Shown in pieces: positions 45,639-55,208 of a stretch of DNA of 64,000 nt. The stretch lies in the NCBI GenBank assembly GCA_945906305.1, contig CAMDQT010000004.1, positions 1 to 64,000 of the forward strand, read 5' to 3'. This stretch comes from Ferrithrix thermotolerans DSM 19514. Its GTDB lineage: Bacteria > Actinomycetota > Acidimicrobiia > Acidimicrobiales > CAIXPF01. Made by a program: the position numbers and the translations under genes. The notes beneath the pieces were generated by a model. That model made no database searches. It worked only from the letters and a program-made list of their open reading frames with translations, and was not told the origin of the DNA. How positions within the stretch are numbered: the stretch's first letter is position 1; each line of letters begins with the position of its first letter.

Positions 45639-46142
45639 ATGGCCGACGAGGTGGAACTGGGCTGGTGGCGCGCATCGGACGGGTACGGGTATCCGTCCGA
45701 TGCGCAGCCGGGCGAGTTGTGGACCGGCTCGGTACGCGGACCACACGGCGAGGCGCCACCCGGACCGGGCTGGTGGCTGGCCAGCGATTACCAGTGGTAT
45801 CCGCCGGATGCTCGCCCGGGCGAACTTTGGCCCGATCTGGTCTTGGCGCCGCGCGTTACTCTCCGCCCCGCCAGTGTCCCTCCGCAGGCCGAATCGTGTC
45901 CTTCCCACGAACTTGTGCCTGTAGCACCCGCCCTTGAGGTTCGGGTTCCGCCGGTCTCTAGCCGGTTCATCCTCGGCCTCGGGGTCGCGCTCATCGTGGT
46001 CGGCGTGGCGCTCCTCGCCGCGGTCAAGGCCTATTTTCCAGAAGCGAGTACGGCTCTGCGACTGGTGGCATGGTCCCCCGTCGCGGTTGGCAGTTCGGTG
46101 ACCCTTGTCGGGGCGGTACGACACCTCGGCCTCGCCCCGTGA
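45639..46142 (+). CDS. small membrane protein with two Trp-rich repeats
   Basis: A 167-residue protein. It has two copies of a GWWxASDxxxYPxDAxPGELW unit (residues 8-28 and 44-64), similar to DUF2510-type motifs, then a Pro-rich linker and two transmembrane helices (~110-130 and ~140-160). The repeats should face the cytoplasm if the helices form a hairpin. Function is unknown; similar motifs are common in actinobacterial membrane proteins. Confidence 0.72.
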   Translation: MADEVELGWWRASDGYGYPSDAQPGELWTGSVRGPHGEAPPGPGWWLASDYQWYPPDARPGELWPDLVLAPRVTLRPASVPPQAESCPSHELVPVAPALEVRVPPVSSRFILGLGVALIVVGVALLAAVKAYFPEASTALRLVAWSPVAVGSSVTLVGAVRHLGLAP

Positions 46143-46157
46143 GGCCGAGGTAGGCCC

Positions 46158-47156
46158 TCAGCCCGAGCGGTAGGTGCTCGTCAGCTTGGGGTCGCCACCA
46201 CCATCGACGGCGAGACGGCCGTCCGTGACCATGCTCAGCACGTGGGCATACACCGAGCCTGCCGCGGGATACCACAAGCGCTTGTCGTAGGCGGCATACA
46301 GACCCGGCACAAGGTCCGCGATGGTGGCCGGCTGGGCGGAGAAGAAGCTGATGATTTGCGCCTCGCGCTCCTCGCGATGGTCCAAGAAGCTCTGTACGTA
46401 GGCGATTGGATCGTCGATGGCGGGACCATGGGTAGGCCAGTAGCGGCGGTCCTGGCGAGGGAGCAACTTGCGCAGCGACGCCAAGTAGTCCGCCATAGAA
46501 CCATCAGGGGGACCGATCACCGAGGTCGCCCAACCCATGACGTGGTCACCGGTGAACAGCACGCCCTCCTGATCCAACGCGTAGCAGATGTGGTTCGAGC
46601 AGTGGCCCGGGGTGTGCACCGCCTGTAGGCGCCAGTTGGCGTCCTCGGCGGCGAGTTCGTCGTTGTCGTCGAGCTTGTGGTCCGGGACAAAGGTGAGGTC
46701 TGGCCCTTCGCGCTTGAGGGCGGGGTCGAGGTCCTCGTATTCCTTGTCGTAGCGCTCCTTCTCCTCGGCGGAGAAGTAGGCGGAGAAGTCGACCTTGTCG
46801 TTGGGGTCGTTCGGCCCGACCTGGCCGTGCGGGCCAAAGCCGTAGGTCTGCGCCCCGGTCCGTTCCTTGATCCATGCCGCGCCGGGCGAGTGATCGGAGT
46901 GGGTGTGCGTGATGACGATGTGGGTGATGGCCTCGTCGGGTCCGAGCGCGTCGAGGACCGCCTGGAGATGTTTGTCCACCACCGGGCCGGGGTCGATGAC
47001 GGCGACCTGACCCCGTCCGATGAGGTAAGTCCCGGTGCCCTTGAACGTGAAGGGGCCGGGGTTACGGCACTCGACGCGGCGGATGAGGGGCGAGAGCTCG
47101 TCGACGGTGCCGTAGTCGACCTCGAAGTCGCGTCGGTGCTGGATCACGGTGGCCAT
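46158..47156 (-). CDS. metallo-beta-lactamase-fold hydrolase
   Basis: A 332-residue protein with the metal motif THTHSDHSPG, preceded by VAVIDPGP and followed by HTPGHCSNH and LFTGDHVMGWATS. It resembles the LACTB2/glyoxalase II-like branch. An insertion of about 40 charged residues lies after the first metal motif. The C-terminal part is a winged-helix-like region of that branch. The hydrolysed substrate is unknown. The ATG at 47156 opens the conserved part. Confidence 0.9.
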   Translation of the reverse strand: MATVIQHRRDFEVDYGTVDELSPLIRRVECRNPGPFTFKGTGTYLIGRGQVAVIDPGPVVDKHLQAVLDALGPDEAITHIVITHTHSDHSPGAAWIKERTGAQTYGFGPHGQVGPNDPNDKVDFSAYFSAEEKERYDKEYEDLDPALKREGPDLTFVPDHKLDDNDELAAEDANWRLQAVHTPGHCSNHICYALDQEGVLFTGDHVMGWATSVIGPPDGSMADYLASLRKLLPRQDRRYWPTHGPAIDDPIAYVQSFLDHREEREAQIISFFSAQPATIADLVPGLYAAYDKRLWYPAAGSVYAHVLSMVTDGRLAVDGGGDPKLTSTYRSG

Positions 47157-47298
47157 GGTCCATCCTGCCGCGAATAGGGGGTGTCGTGCACCTGGAACGG
47201 GGTTCGGCGCCATCACGGTCCGCCGGTGCCTTCGAGGGCGTCACCGTCTTAGGTCACCGGCCCGATGGTGGGCCGGGCGACGAAGGGGCCGGCCGTGC

Positions 47299-48648
47299 TC
47301 ACGGCGCGCTCCAACGCTGTAGCCGTGGCGCAAGTTCGGCCTCGTCCTCGTCGTCGGTGCACAAGGCCAGCAGGCCCCGGCCGTGACCGGGAATGACCAC
47401 CCCGGGGGCGGTCCAACCGGCTGGCCCCGCGAGTACGAGGCCTGCGCCGCCTAAGCCGCAGCGTTGTCGAAGCCGTGCGGCGCGGGCTGCGGTTTGGCTC
47501 ACCGCAGTCGCGCTCGCAAGTTGCATGGTTTCCAGCGCCGCGATGGCGGCGAGAATGTCCGGCGGGGCCTCGCGGGCCCGTTCGGCCAAAGCCGCTGACG
47601 GTCCAACCACGAGGTAGCGGTCGAATCCGCCGAACAGGCGAGGCCCGAAGGTGCCCAGCGACTCGCCGAGGGCGCTGCATCGCTCGGCCACCGGAACTGG
47701 CCAACCGGCGAGCAAGGACTCGTCGAGGTCGACTCCGTAGGGACGATCGGCCCAGCAGCTGGACCAGTGCTCGGGTAGCACGGCGCTCAGTCGACGTTGC
47801 AGCGCGTCGAGTGCCGGGTGGACCGGCCCGAGCTGCCAGCCCAGGGCCAACTGTCGTTGCAGGGCGATGGCCATACTCGGCGGTGTGTGCCCAAGCCACG
47901 CCCGGCCGTCGGCGAGATCGAGATCGAGATGGACAAGGCCTTCGTCGTCGAGCAGGCGGATTCCAGTGGCGCTGCACCAGCGTGGCCGGCGCGGGTGCGC
48001 GCTGCTCGGCGCCGTCGTCGCTTTGGGGTTGTGGTGTAGGTCATCCCATCCGCGGGGCAAAGGAAGCGGGGCCCACGAAGGGTTGGGGCGCCATTGAATC
48101 CACGGCTCGTCGAAGGGACCGCCGCCCCCGTGGCGCAAGTACTGTTCGACCTTTACCCGTTCGCGCTCGAAGGCTTCGTGTTCCGCACCGCTGAGCAGAC
48201 CCAATCGGATCAACTGGGCCAGATCGTCGAGATCTTTGGATTCCCAAGAGCTCAGATCGGTCGAGGCCAGAAGGTCGAAGCCTTGGTCCACGGTGTCGAA
48301 GCCGAGTTGGTGTCGGACTGGTGGACGGAAGAAGTCGATCTTCCAGCCAACGGGGACGCCGCTGTCGCGATCGAAGAACAACACCGCGGCAAAGCCCGTA
48401 CCGGCTGGCATGATGAACAGCGACCCGGGACCGTGCCACTGCTCACTGGGAAGCTGCCAGCCTTGGTCGGGGGTCTGACTCTGGGTATGTCCGTCGACCA
48501 GCCGGGGCCATGCCACCGTCGAGCGGGGCACCAGATATCCGACGAATCGGTCGGCGTTGTCGGCGATGACCCGCAGCGGCCGGGCCGACCGCACACGGCC
48601 CTCTACCACCTCGCGCAGAACCACGGTGGTACTCGGCGGGAAGATCAC
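47299..48648 (-). CDS. DUF402 protein fused to degenerate class III aminotransferase-like domain
   Basis: A protein of about 449 residues. Residues ~1-200 match DUF402 (FomD-like nucleotide hydrolases): VVLREVVEGRVRSARPLRV, then GWKIDFFRPP and LDDLAQLIRLGLLS. From ~222 a second part starts with ATGIRLLDDEGLVHLDLD and LGHTPPSMAIALQRQL, the opening of class III aminotransferases, and ends like their C-terminal domain. The central part with the PLP-binding Lys and Asp is not present, so transamination is unlikely. Upstream in-frame codons give no better start than GTG at 48648. It follows the quinone oxidoreductase gene on the same strand. Confidence 0.7.
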   Translation of the reverse strand: MIFPPSTTVVLREVVEGRVRSARPLRVIADNADRFVGYLVPRSTVAWPRLVDGHTQSQTPDQGWQLPSEQWHGPGSLFIMPAGTGFAAVLFFDRDSGVPVGWKIDFFRPPVRHQLGFDTVDQGFDLLASTDLSSWESKDLDDLAQLIRLGLLSGAEHEAFERERVKVEQYLRHGGGGPFDEPWIQWRPNPSWAPLPLPRGWDDLHHNPKATTAPSSAHPRRPRWCSATGIRLLDDEGLVHLDLDLADGRAWLGHTPPSMAIALQRQLALGWQLGPVHPALDALQRRLSAVLPEHWSSCWADRPYGVDLDESLLAGWPVPVAERCSALGESLGTFGPRLFGGFDRYLVVGPSAALAERAREAPPDILAAIAALETMQLASATAVSQTAARAARLRQRCGLGGAGLVLAGPAGWTAPGVVIPGHGRGLLALCTDDEDEAELAPRLQRWSAP

Positions 48649-48671
48649 GGCCTCAAACGTAGTTGGACGGG

Positions 48672-49610
48672 TCAGAACTGAATGATCATTCTGCCCCGTA
48701 TGCCGCCGGCTTCGAGCAGGCGATGGGCCTCGCTGGCCTGTTCGGGCGAGAAGATGCCCGAGACTCTTGGGGTCAGCCGACCGGCTTGCACGAGATGGCG
48801 CAGCCCGTCGAGACGGGCCTGCTCGAGCAGGTACTCCCGTACCCACGTACCGTGCAGCATGATGCCCCGCTCGCTGGGGCCATCCCAGCCGCGCACGCTG
48901 GCGAAGGCGCCTCCGTCGCGCACCGCCGCGATCACGGCGGAGCGCTGTACGGCCCCGTCGGCGAGGGCGTCGACGCCACCGGGGAAGAGCTGGCGGACCT
49001 GCGCCGCGAAGCCATCGCCTCGGGAGAGCACATGATCCGCCCCCAGGGACCGGACAAGCTCGATGTCGCTTTCGGCGGCGTCCGCGACCACGACGAGTCC
49101 TTCGACCTTTGCCAATTCTACGACGTAGCCCCCATACGCCCCTGCTGCGCCGGTCACCGCCAGGGTGCTGCCTGGTGCTAGAGCAAGTTGGTCGAGGCTT
49201 AGCCGGGCGGTCAGACCGTTCATCGGCAGGCTGGCCGCTTCGGCATGGGAGGTACCCATCGGGGCGAGGGCGACCGATGCGGCTGGTACCACTACGAACT
49301 CGGCATAGGCGCCGTGGGTGCCTTGCGGTAGGACGATGGCCATGACGCGGTCACCGACGGCGAGGTTGGTGTCGGTGTTGGGGCCGATGGCCGCCACGAT
49401 GCCAGCGGCATCCATACCGGGTACGTAGGGGCCGGGAAAGGCCTGCTGCGTAGCGGCCCGGTCACCGTTGCGCACATAGGTGTCCGTCGGGTTGACCGCC
49501 GCGGCATGGACGCGAATGCCGATTTCTCCCGTGGCGGGGACCGGCTCAGCTAACTCGACCACCTGCAGGGCCTGGGGCCCTCCGTAGTGCACCACTCCGA
49601 CTGCGCGCAT
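48672..49610 (-). CDS. quinone oxidoreductase-like medium-chain dehydrogenase
   Basis: A 312-residue zinc-free dehydrogenase of the NADPH:quinone oxidoreductase type: MRAVGVVHYGGPQALQVVEL, HAAAVNPTDTYVRNG and nucleotide loop VTGAAGAYGGYVV. No zinc ligands are seen. It reduces quinones or enones with NADPH. It is divergent from the M20 peptidase gene. The ATG at 49610 starts the conserved part; an upstream ATG at 49652 is less likely. Confidence 0.92.
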   Translation of the reverse strand: MRAVGVVHYGGPQALQVVELAEPVPATGEIGIRVHAAAVNPTDTYVRNGDRAATQQAFPGPYVPGMDAAGIVAAIGPNTDTNLAVGDRVMAIVLPQGTHGAYAEFVVVPAASVALAPMGTSHAEAASLPMNGLTARLSLDQLALAPGSTLAVTGAAGAYGGYVVELAKVEGLVVVADAAESDIELVRSLGADHVLSRGDGFAAQVRQLFPGGVDALADGAVQRSAVIAAVRDGGAFASVRGWDGPSERGIMLHGTWVREYLLEQARLDGLRHLVQAGRLTPRVSGIFSPEQASEAHRLLEAGGIRGRMIIQF

Positions 49611-49692
49611 GACGAATGGTCTAGCCGTTGGGCCGATGACTATCGATTTCAACGCCGGTGGTGCAGGTCTGCCGGGTTCTGCTGGGAGCCAC

Positions 49693-49698
49693 TAGGGT
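49693..49698 (+). promoter_or_regulatory. -10 element for M20 peptidase gene
   Basis: TAGGGT ends 8 nt before the ATG at 49707. Confidence 0.45.
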
Positions 49699-49706
49699 GC
49701 GCGCTC

Positions 49707-51179
49707 ATGAGCACGTTGTTGCCTGGTGTGGTCGAGCGTTGGTGGAACGATGACATCCTGCCCGCACTCGTGCAGTACATCCGGATCCCGGCCTTGTCGC
49801 CCGCGTTCGACCGTGAGTGGGAGGCCCACGGTGAACTTGAACGGGCGGTGGCGCTGCTCACTACCTGGGCCCAACGCCGGGCCATTGCGGGCATGACCGT
49901 GGAGGTGGTACGTCTCGAGGGTCTCACTCCCGTTGTCGTGGTGGAGGTGGCGGCCTTCGGTGAACTCGCCGATCAGGCCCGCGGGCTCGAGCCCTGCGTG
50001 CTGCTCTACGGCCACTATGACAAGCAGCCGCCGATGGAGGGCTGGCACGAGGGTCTTGGTCCGTGGACTCCGGTGCTGCGTGATGGGCGGTTGTACGGTC
50101 GCGGCGGAGCTGACGACGGCTACTCGCTGTTTGCGTCGTTGGCTGCCATCGAGGCGGTACAGGCATCGGGCGGCAGCCATGCCCGTTGCCTGTTGCTCAT
50201 CGAGGGCAGTGAGGAGTCGGGCAGCCCTCATCTGCCCGCTTATGTCGAGCATCTCCGTGATCGCATCGGCGAGGTTGCGCTGGTGATCTGTCTCGACTCG
50301 GGGTGTGCGGACTACGAGCGTTTGTGGGTCACGACCTCGCTCCGAGGCGTCGTGTCCGGGGTGTTGTCCGTCGAAATAACCGAGGAGGGTCGCCACTCCG
50401 GCGCGGTGGGTGGGGTCATCCCCTCGACGTTCCGTATCGCCCGTCACCTGCTCGACCGAATCGAGGACTCGTCCACCGGCGAGGTGTTGTTGCCCGAGGC
50501 CAACGTGGTGATCGGCGCCGACCGAGTGGCGCAGGCGGCCGAACTGGTGCGCGCCGTCGGCGACGGCATCGAGTCCTACCCGCTGCTTGCGGGCGTGGAG
50601 CTGCGGACCAAGGCCGGTCACGAATTGGTGCTGGACCGCACCTGGCGCCCCGCTCTGGCGGTCATCGGGGCTGATGGGCTTCCACCCACTGCGGTGGCGG
50701 GAAACGTGTTGCGCCCGCGCACGGCCCTAAAACTGTCTCTGCGCTTGCCTCCCACAGCGGATCCCGCCGCGGCCCTCGCGGCGTTGGGTTCGGCCCTGGT
50801 GGCAGATCCTCCCTACGGCGCTCGCGTCAGTTTCACCGCCGACGTCCCCGCGCCCGGCTGGAATGCCCTACCGCTGCAGCCCTGGGTCCTCGCCGCTCTC
50901 GAAGCTGGTTCACAGGCGCACTTCGGGACTCCGCTCGGTTACTTCGGCGAAGGCGGCACCATCCCGTTGATGGGCACCTTGCAGGCCGGCTTTCCCGACG
51001 CGCAGCTGCTCGTCATCGGTGTGCTGGGTCCCGGTTCCAACGCCCACGGGCCCAATGAGTTCCTGCATATCGCCACCGGAATGCGGCTGACGGCCTGCGC
51101 CGCGGATTTGCTCTCGGCCCATGCCCGCCACCTTCTGGGCGGCCCACCTTCTGGCCCGGAAGGAGTAGCTGGCCGATGA
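49707..51179 (+). CDS. M20-family metallopeptidase
   Basis: A 490-residue di-zinc peptidase. The metal ligands are seen in LLYGHYDKQPP, GRGGADDGY, the catalytic EE pair of EGSEESGS, CLDSGC and a C-terminal NAHGPNE. The dimerisation insert lies between ~215 and ~370. It resembles dipeptidases of the PepV/carnosinase-like group and probably cleaves dipeptides. It is coupled by an ATGA overlap to the thioesterase gene. Confidence 0.92.
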   Translation: MSTLLPGVVERWWNDDILPALVQYIRIPALSPAFDREWEAHGELERAVALLTTWAQRRAIAGMTVEVVRLEGLTPVVVVEVAAFGELADQARGLEPCVLLYGHYDKQPPMEGWHEGLGPWTPVLRDGRLYGRGGADDGYSLFASLAAIEAVQASGGSHARCLLLIEGSEESGSPHLPAYVEHLRDRIGEVALVICLDSGCADYERLWVTTSLRGVVSGVLSVEITEEGRHSGAVGGVIPSTFRIARHLLDRIEDSSTGEVLLPEANVVIGADRVAQAAELVRAVGDGIESYPLLAGVELRTKAGHELVLDRTWRPALAVIGADGLPPTAVAGNVLRPRTALKLSLRLPPTADPAAALAALGSALVADPPYGARVSFTADVPAPGWNALPLQPWVLAALEAGSQAHFGTPLGYFGEGGTIPLMGTLQAGFPDAQLLVIGVLGPGSNAHGPNEFLHIATGMRLTACAADLLSAHARHLLGGPPSGPEGVAGR

Positions 51180-51688
51180 GCGAACAGGAACCCTCCGAAC
51201 TGGTGGCGGACGGCCCGCGTTTCGACATGGCGAAACTCGATGGGCATTACCGCTACGACGACGGGACCTTTCTTTCCGGCCGCTCGTCGGTGGGTGACTG
51301 TTTCGGTTGCGGTCAGACCAACGACCGGGGCCTGCAGTTGCGCTTCCGTCTGTTAGGCCAAGACCGGGTCGCCACGACGGTGGACGTTCCCGCCTCGATG
51401 TGCGGGGTTGATTCCATCGTGCACGGGGGGATCCAAACGACGATCCTCGACGAGGTCTCTGGCGTGGCCGCGGAGTTGTGTTTGCCCGAAGGTTCCTCTA
51501 CCTCGCCTTGTGTCACGGCGGAGCTGACGGTGCGGTTTCGCCGGCCGGTCTCGCAGTTGGGTCCGGTGACCGCGGTGGCGCGGGTGATCCGTCGCGATGG
51601 ACGCAGCTTGTTTGTCGAAGCTGCCATCGTCTCTGACGATGGGACTGAGTTCACCACCGCCAGCTCTCGATGGGTGCAACTGGCTTGA
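51176..51688 (+). CDS. PaaI-like hotdog thioesterase
   Basis: A 170-residue hotdog protein with DCFGCGQTNDRGLQLRF, typical of a group that begins with a Cys-x-x-Cys motif, and DSIVHGGIQTTILDEVSG, the HGG-Asp/Glu active-site helix. It likely hydrolyses an acyl-CoA. Co-translation with the M20 peptidase is suggested by the ATGA overlap, although the functional link is unclear. Confidence 0.86.
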   Translation: MSEQEPSELVADGPRFDMAKLDGHYRYDDGTFLSGRSSVGDCFGCGQTNDRGLQLRFRLLGQDRVATTVDVPASMCGVDSIVHGGIQTTILDEVSGVAAELCLPEGSSTSPCVTAELTVRFRRPVSQLGPVTAVARVIRRDGRSLFVEAAIVSDDGTEFTTASSRWVQLA

Positions 51689-51696
51689 CAGGGCCG

Positions 51697-51715
51697 GACT
51701 CGCGTCCACCGAGTC
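51697..51715. terminator. hairpin between convergent genes
   Basis: GACTCG and CGAGTC form a 6-bp stem with a 7-nt loop 8 nt after the thioesterase stop, extended by two C-G pairs after one mismatch. Confidence 0.4.
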
Positions 51716-51728
51716 GGGTGTGACGGTG

Positions 51729-52217
51729 TCAGCCGCCGGGGTGCCAGGCGACGACGGCGCAAGCACCAATGAACAATGCCAGACAGCTCCGTGAGCCGAA
51801 CAGCAGGCGTCGGGAAACCGCGGCCAGTTGCTCCTGACGAAGGGCTGCGGCGGTCCGGGTGCCGGCGAGCTCACCCAGGATCACCAGCGCTGAACGCCGG
51901 GCCGGTTGCACCACCGTCAGTCGGATCGCCACGGTGAGTGCCCACAGCGCGAGCGCGGTCCACAGCCACGGTGCGGACCATTGCAGCCGCTGCTCGGACG
52001 TGGCCACCATGGCCAGGCCGGCGGGGCCCACCGCCAGTCCAGCCGTCTCCAGGCCGAATGCTCCGACCCGATAGGTGATCTGTGCGACCGCGGCGGCATC
52101 GCCCGGTTCCAGTCCTGCCGTGGCAGCGCCGAGCGCAGTGGCCACGAAGAGCGCGCCATAACCGACGACGGTGGACAGAACCAGAACGAAGGAGGCGATT
52201 GAGAACAGCAGGGTCAC
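51729..52217 (-). CDS. membrane protein of unknown function
   Basis: A 162-residue protein with about four transmembrane helices and a short Arg-rich loop (QPARRSALVILGELAG) before the last helix. It resembles small DUF2269-like membrane proteins in layout, but I cannot assign it. GTG at 52217 follows a TAACCT element by 9 nt. It is downstream of the GYF-RDD gene on the same strand. Confidence 0.65.
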   Translation of the reverse strand: MTLLFSIASFVLVLSTVVGYGALFVATALGAATAGLEPGDAAAVAQITYRVGAFGLETAGLAVGPAGLAMVATSEQRLQWSAPWLWTALALWALTVAIRLTVVQPARRSALVILGELAGTRTAAALRQEQLAAVSRRLLFGSRSCLALFIGACAVVAWHPGG

Positions 52218-52248
52218 GCGCCGTGCAGGTTAGAAGAACGGCTGGCCC

Positions 52249-53280
52249 TCAGCGGGTTCGTATTACCACCGAACCGACGATCTTGTCGTGCAAGGCTTGT
52301 TTTTGTCCGTCCCACAGCGGCCACAGGGAATCGACCACCAGGAATGGCAGGGCCAGACATGAGGCGAAGGGCACGTTGGCGAAGAACTGGATGACGTGGC
52401 GCGAAGCACCCCGAGTGGTGCCGATCGGTTCGTTCCCGTTGAGTCGCACCACCTTGATACCCAGAGCCTGTTTCCCTGGGGTTTGGCCACGACCATTGAA
52501 ATAGGCGTAGTAGCCGAGACCGATCAGCCCGCCGAGGACGCTCGAAACCGTCAGGCGCGTGGACACGGTGAACGCGGTGAAGTCGAAGTTGTTTTCGCTG
52601 GCTCGTTCGAGTTGGGCCCTGATGTCATCCCAGGCCACGGCGAGTGCGATGAGCAGGCTCGGGAGCATGAGAAGGAGAAAATCGATCAGTTTCGCCGCGA
52701 CCCGTTGACCCCAGGAGGCATAGGCCCGACTGGTCAGCGGTCCGCCCTGTGGTGGGCCCCACGGTTGAGCGACGCGGTCGGTTTCGGCCGCTGCCGGTGC
52801 CGCCGGCGCGTTCCAGCCGGGCTGGTCCTCGGTGGGGCGCGACGGGGGCGGGCTGCCCCAGACCTGTTCGCCGAAGGGCCGCGCCATCGGGTCGGCACTG
52901 GGTTGGGCCCTTGGTGCATGGGGGTTTGGGTCCGGTTGGGCCAGAGGTATCGGCGTCGCACCGGCGAGTGGTCCCAAACCGGATCCGGCGACGGACCCGG
53001 TGGCCCCTGCTGTCGGGCCCGGCCTCGGGGCCGGCGTCGGGGCGGGCGCAACACTGCGTTCCTCACCCTGCACTGGCGCGGCAAGGGCATAGCCACCACT
53101 CCCGGCCCGGGCTAGCCCCAATGGGGCTTCGACATCGCTGAGCAGCACCCAGACGGTGTCGCCTTGGGCCACCACGTAGGTGTTCGGCGTCAGGTCGCCA
53201 CGCCGGGCCATGGCGCGGATCTCGTCCTCGCTCACCGGACCCCGGGTCTCGAACCCGTCGGCGTAGTACCAGTTGGCCAT
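52249..53280 (-). CDS. RDD membrane protein with N-terminal GYF_2 domain
   Basis: A 343-residue protein. Residues ~1-45 match GYF_2 (NWYYADGFETRGPVSEDEI, LTPNTYVV), a Pro-binding fold. A Pro/Ala-rich linker (~65-180) leads to an RDD domain (~185-343) with Arg/Asp-type helices: WGQRVAAKLIDFLLLMLPS and GQTPGKQALGIKVVRLNG. RDD proteins are membrane proteins of unclear transport function. AAGGAG precedes the ATG at 53280. Confidence 0.88.
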   Translation of the reverse strand: MANWYYADGFETRGPVSEDEIRAMARRGDLTPNTYVVAQGDTVWVLLSDVEAPLGLARAGSGGYALAAPVQGEERSVAPAPTPAPRPGPTAGATGSVAGSGLGPLAGATPIPLAQPDPNPHAPRAQPSADPMARPFGEQVWGSPPPSRPTEDQPGWNAPAAPAAAETDRVAQPWGPPQGGPLTSRAYASWGQRVAAKLIDFLLLMLPSLLIALAVAWDDIRAQLERASENNFDFTAFTVSTRLTVSSVLGGLIGLGYYAYFNGRGQTPGKQALGIKVVRLNGNEPIGTTRGASRHVIQFFANVPFASCLALPFLVVDSLWPLWDGQKQALHDKIVGSVVIRTR

Positions 53281-53403
53281 GAGTGCTCCTTGCGCTGGGC
53301 GACGTCGAAACCCTACGGCGGTGCGGCCCATTGACCGACGATGAACCTCATGGGGCAGCTTTGAGGTACCGATCGCGCCGCTCGGGGTTGTCTCCGGGCC
53401 AGA

Positions 53404-55131
53404 ATGGCTTCCCCCATGTCGCGCTCTGTCAAGCTCCGTCCCTGGCAGAAGCGGGCAATCGAGCAATACCTCGCCTCGCCCTACCCCGACTTCCTCGCCG
53501 TTGCCACTCCCGGCGCGGGCAAGACGACCTTCGCCCTCACCGCGATGCGTTTGGAGCAGGCCCGCTCCGGTTGGCGTCGGCTGTTGGTGGTGGTCCCCAC
53601 ACAGCATCTCAAGGCCCAATGGGCCAAGGCCGCGGCCCGCTTCGACCTTCACATCGAGACGGATTGGGCCGCGTCACATGGGGTGCTGCCCGCCGACCTC
53701 GACGGGGTCGCGCTGACCTATCAGCAGGTGGCCGCGAACCCTGGCGCCCTAGTCGAACTCGCCCGTGACGCCCTGGTGGTCTTTGACGAGTTGCACCATG
53801 CCGCGAACGAGCGGGCATGGGGCGAGGGGGTACGCGCCGCGTTCGAGGGCGCCTTTCGACGCCTCGCCCTGTCGGGTACCCCGTTCCGTTCAGATACATC
53901 GGCCATTCCTTTTGTTCGTTACCGGCTGGAGGAAGCAGAGGCTGACTTCGAGTACGGCTACGCCGACGCGCTGGCGGACCGCCGGGTGGTCCGGCCGGTC
54001 TATTTCCCCCGTGTCGGCGGGCAGATGGAATGGTCCGCACCGGATGGGACGCTCTACGAGGCCACCTTCGAGGATCCCCTCACCCGGGCCTTGGCTAATC
54101 AACGGCTGCGCACTGCCCTGTCGGTGCAGGGCGAGTGGTTGCCTGCGGTGTTGTCCCAGGCCAATCGGGAGTTGATGAACCTCCGAGCTAAGGCGCAACC
54201 CGACGCCGGCGGGTTGGTGATCGCCATGGACGTCGAGCATGCCCGGGCCATCGCCGCGCTGCTGCGGGACCGATTGGGATCCCAAGCGGTGGTCGCCACC
54301 TCCGATGACCCCGACGCCTCGGCTCGCATTGCTCGTTTTGCCGGCGCCACCACGGCGTGGATGGTGGCGGTGCGAATGGTTTCGGAGGGGGTGGACATTC
54401 CCCGGCTGCGAGTGGGGGTGTTCGCCACCAACACCACCACAGAGTTGTTCTTTCGCCAGGCGGTCGGCCGGCTGGTCCGCTGGCAGCCCATTGCCGGGGC
54501 CGGCCGGCAGAAGGCATTCCTTTTCATCCCCGACGACATCCGTTTGCGTAGTTTCGCCCATCAGTTGGCAGACCAGCGGCGTCATTCGCTGCGCAAACGC
54601 AGGGAAGACGTCGATTCGCCCTTCGACGCCCCGGCCGATCCAGCGGCGCTTGACACCTTCGGCGAGACGGAACAGTTGTCGCTGTTCGAGGCGCTGTCCG
54701 CCACCCCGATCGAGGTCGAAGAGGAGTCCGTGTTCGACGACCACGGCGATCTCGACGACGCCGACGAGGGCGACGGGGTGGGGTATGACGACACCGCTCT
54801 GGAACTGACCCTGACGCCAGTGCTGCGGCCGTCAAGTGGCGCCAAGGGTGGTTCCGCGGGGTTCGCGGCGGACCCGGCGCAGGCTTTGCCCCACGAGTTG
54901 GCCGGCCTCGATCCCCGTCAGGCCCGCAATCGTCTGCGCGATCTCAACGCCGCAGTGGTGGCTCAGGTGGCGTTGGTCAGCGGCCAGACTCATGCTCAGG
55001 TCAACGCCGAGCTGAACCGCCGGGTCGGTATCCGCAAGGTCACAGAGGCCACAATGGCCCAGTTGCAGAAACGGTTTACGGTAGGTCGAACCTGGCTCGA
55101 CCAGGACCGCCGAGGCATGGTTCGACGCTGA
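53404..55131 (+). CDS. SF2 DEAD/DEAH-box helicase
   Basis: A 575-residue superfamily 2 helicase. Motif I ATPGAGKTTFA, motif II VVFDELHH, motif III LSGTPFRSD, and motifs V-VI in VRMVSEGVDIPRLRVGVFATN and FRQAVGRLVRW are present. It is of the XPB/type-III-restriction-like kind. A C-terminal extension of ~130 residues, acidic in part, ends in a helical domain with Arg-rich helices. It likely works on DNA in repair or recombination. ATG at 53404 or 53416 can start it. Confidence 0.9.
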   Translation: MASPMSRSVKLRPWQKRAIEQYLASPYPDFLAVATPGAGKTTFALTAMRLEQARSGWRRLLVVVPTQHLKAQWAKAAARFDLHIETDWAASHGVLPADLDGVALTYQQVAANPGALVELARDALVVFDELHHAANERAWGEGVRAAFEGAFRRLALSGTPFRSDTSAIPFVRYRLEEAEADFEYGYADALADRRVVRPVYFPRVGGQMEWSAPDGTLYEATFEDPLTRALANQRLRTALSVQGEWLPAVLSQANRELMNLRAKAQPDAGGLVIAMDVEHARAIAALLRDRLGSQAVVATSDDPDASARIARFAGATTAWMVAVRMVSEGVDIPRLRVGVFATNTTTELFFRQAVGRLVRWQPIAGAGRQKAFLFIPDDIRLRSFAHQLADQRRHSLRKRREDVDSPFDAPADPAALDTFGETEQLSLFEALSATPIEVEEESVFDDHGDLDDADEGDGVGYDDTALELTLTPVLRPSSGAKGGSAGFAADPAQALPHELAGLDPRQARNRLRDLNAAVVAQVALVSGQTHAQVNAELNRRVGIRKVTEATMAQLQKRFTVGRTWLDQDRRGMVRR

Positions 55132-55208
55132 AGTGGCCCGGAGGCGCGGCCGGGCCAGGCCGCTACGATCGCCCCTTGCGCGAGCTTCCCTCGGCTAGGA
55201 AGGGCGTC

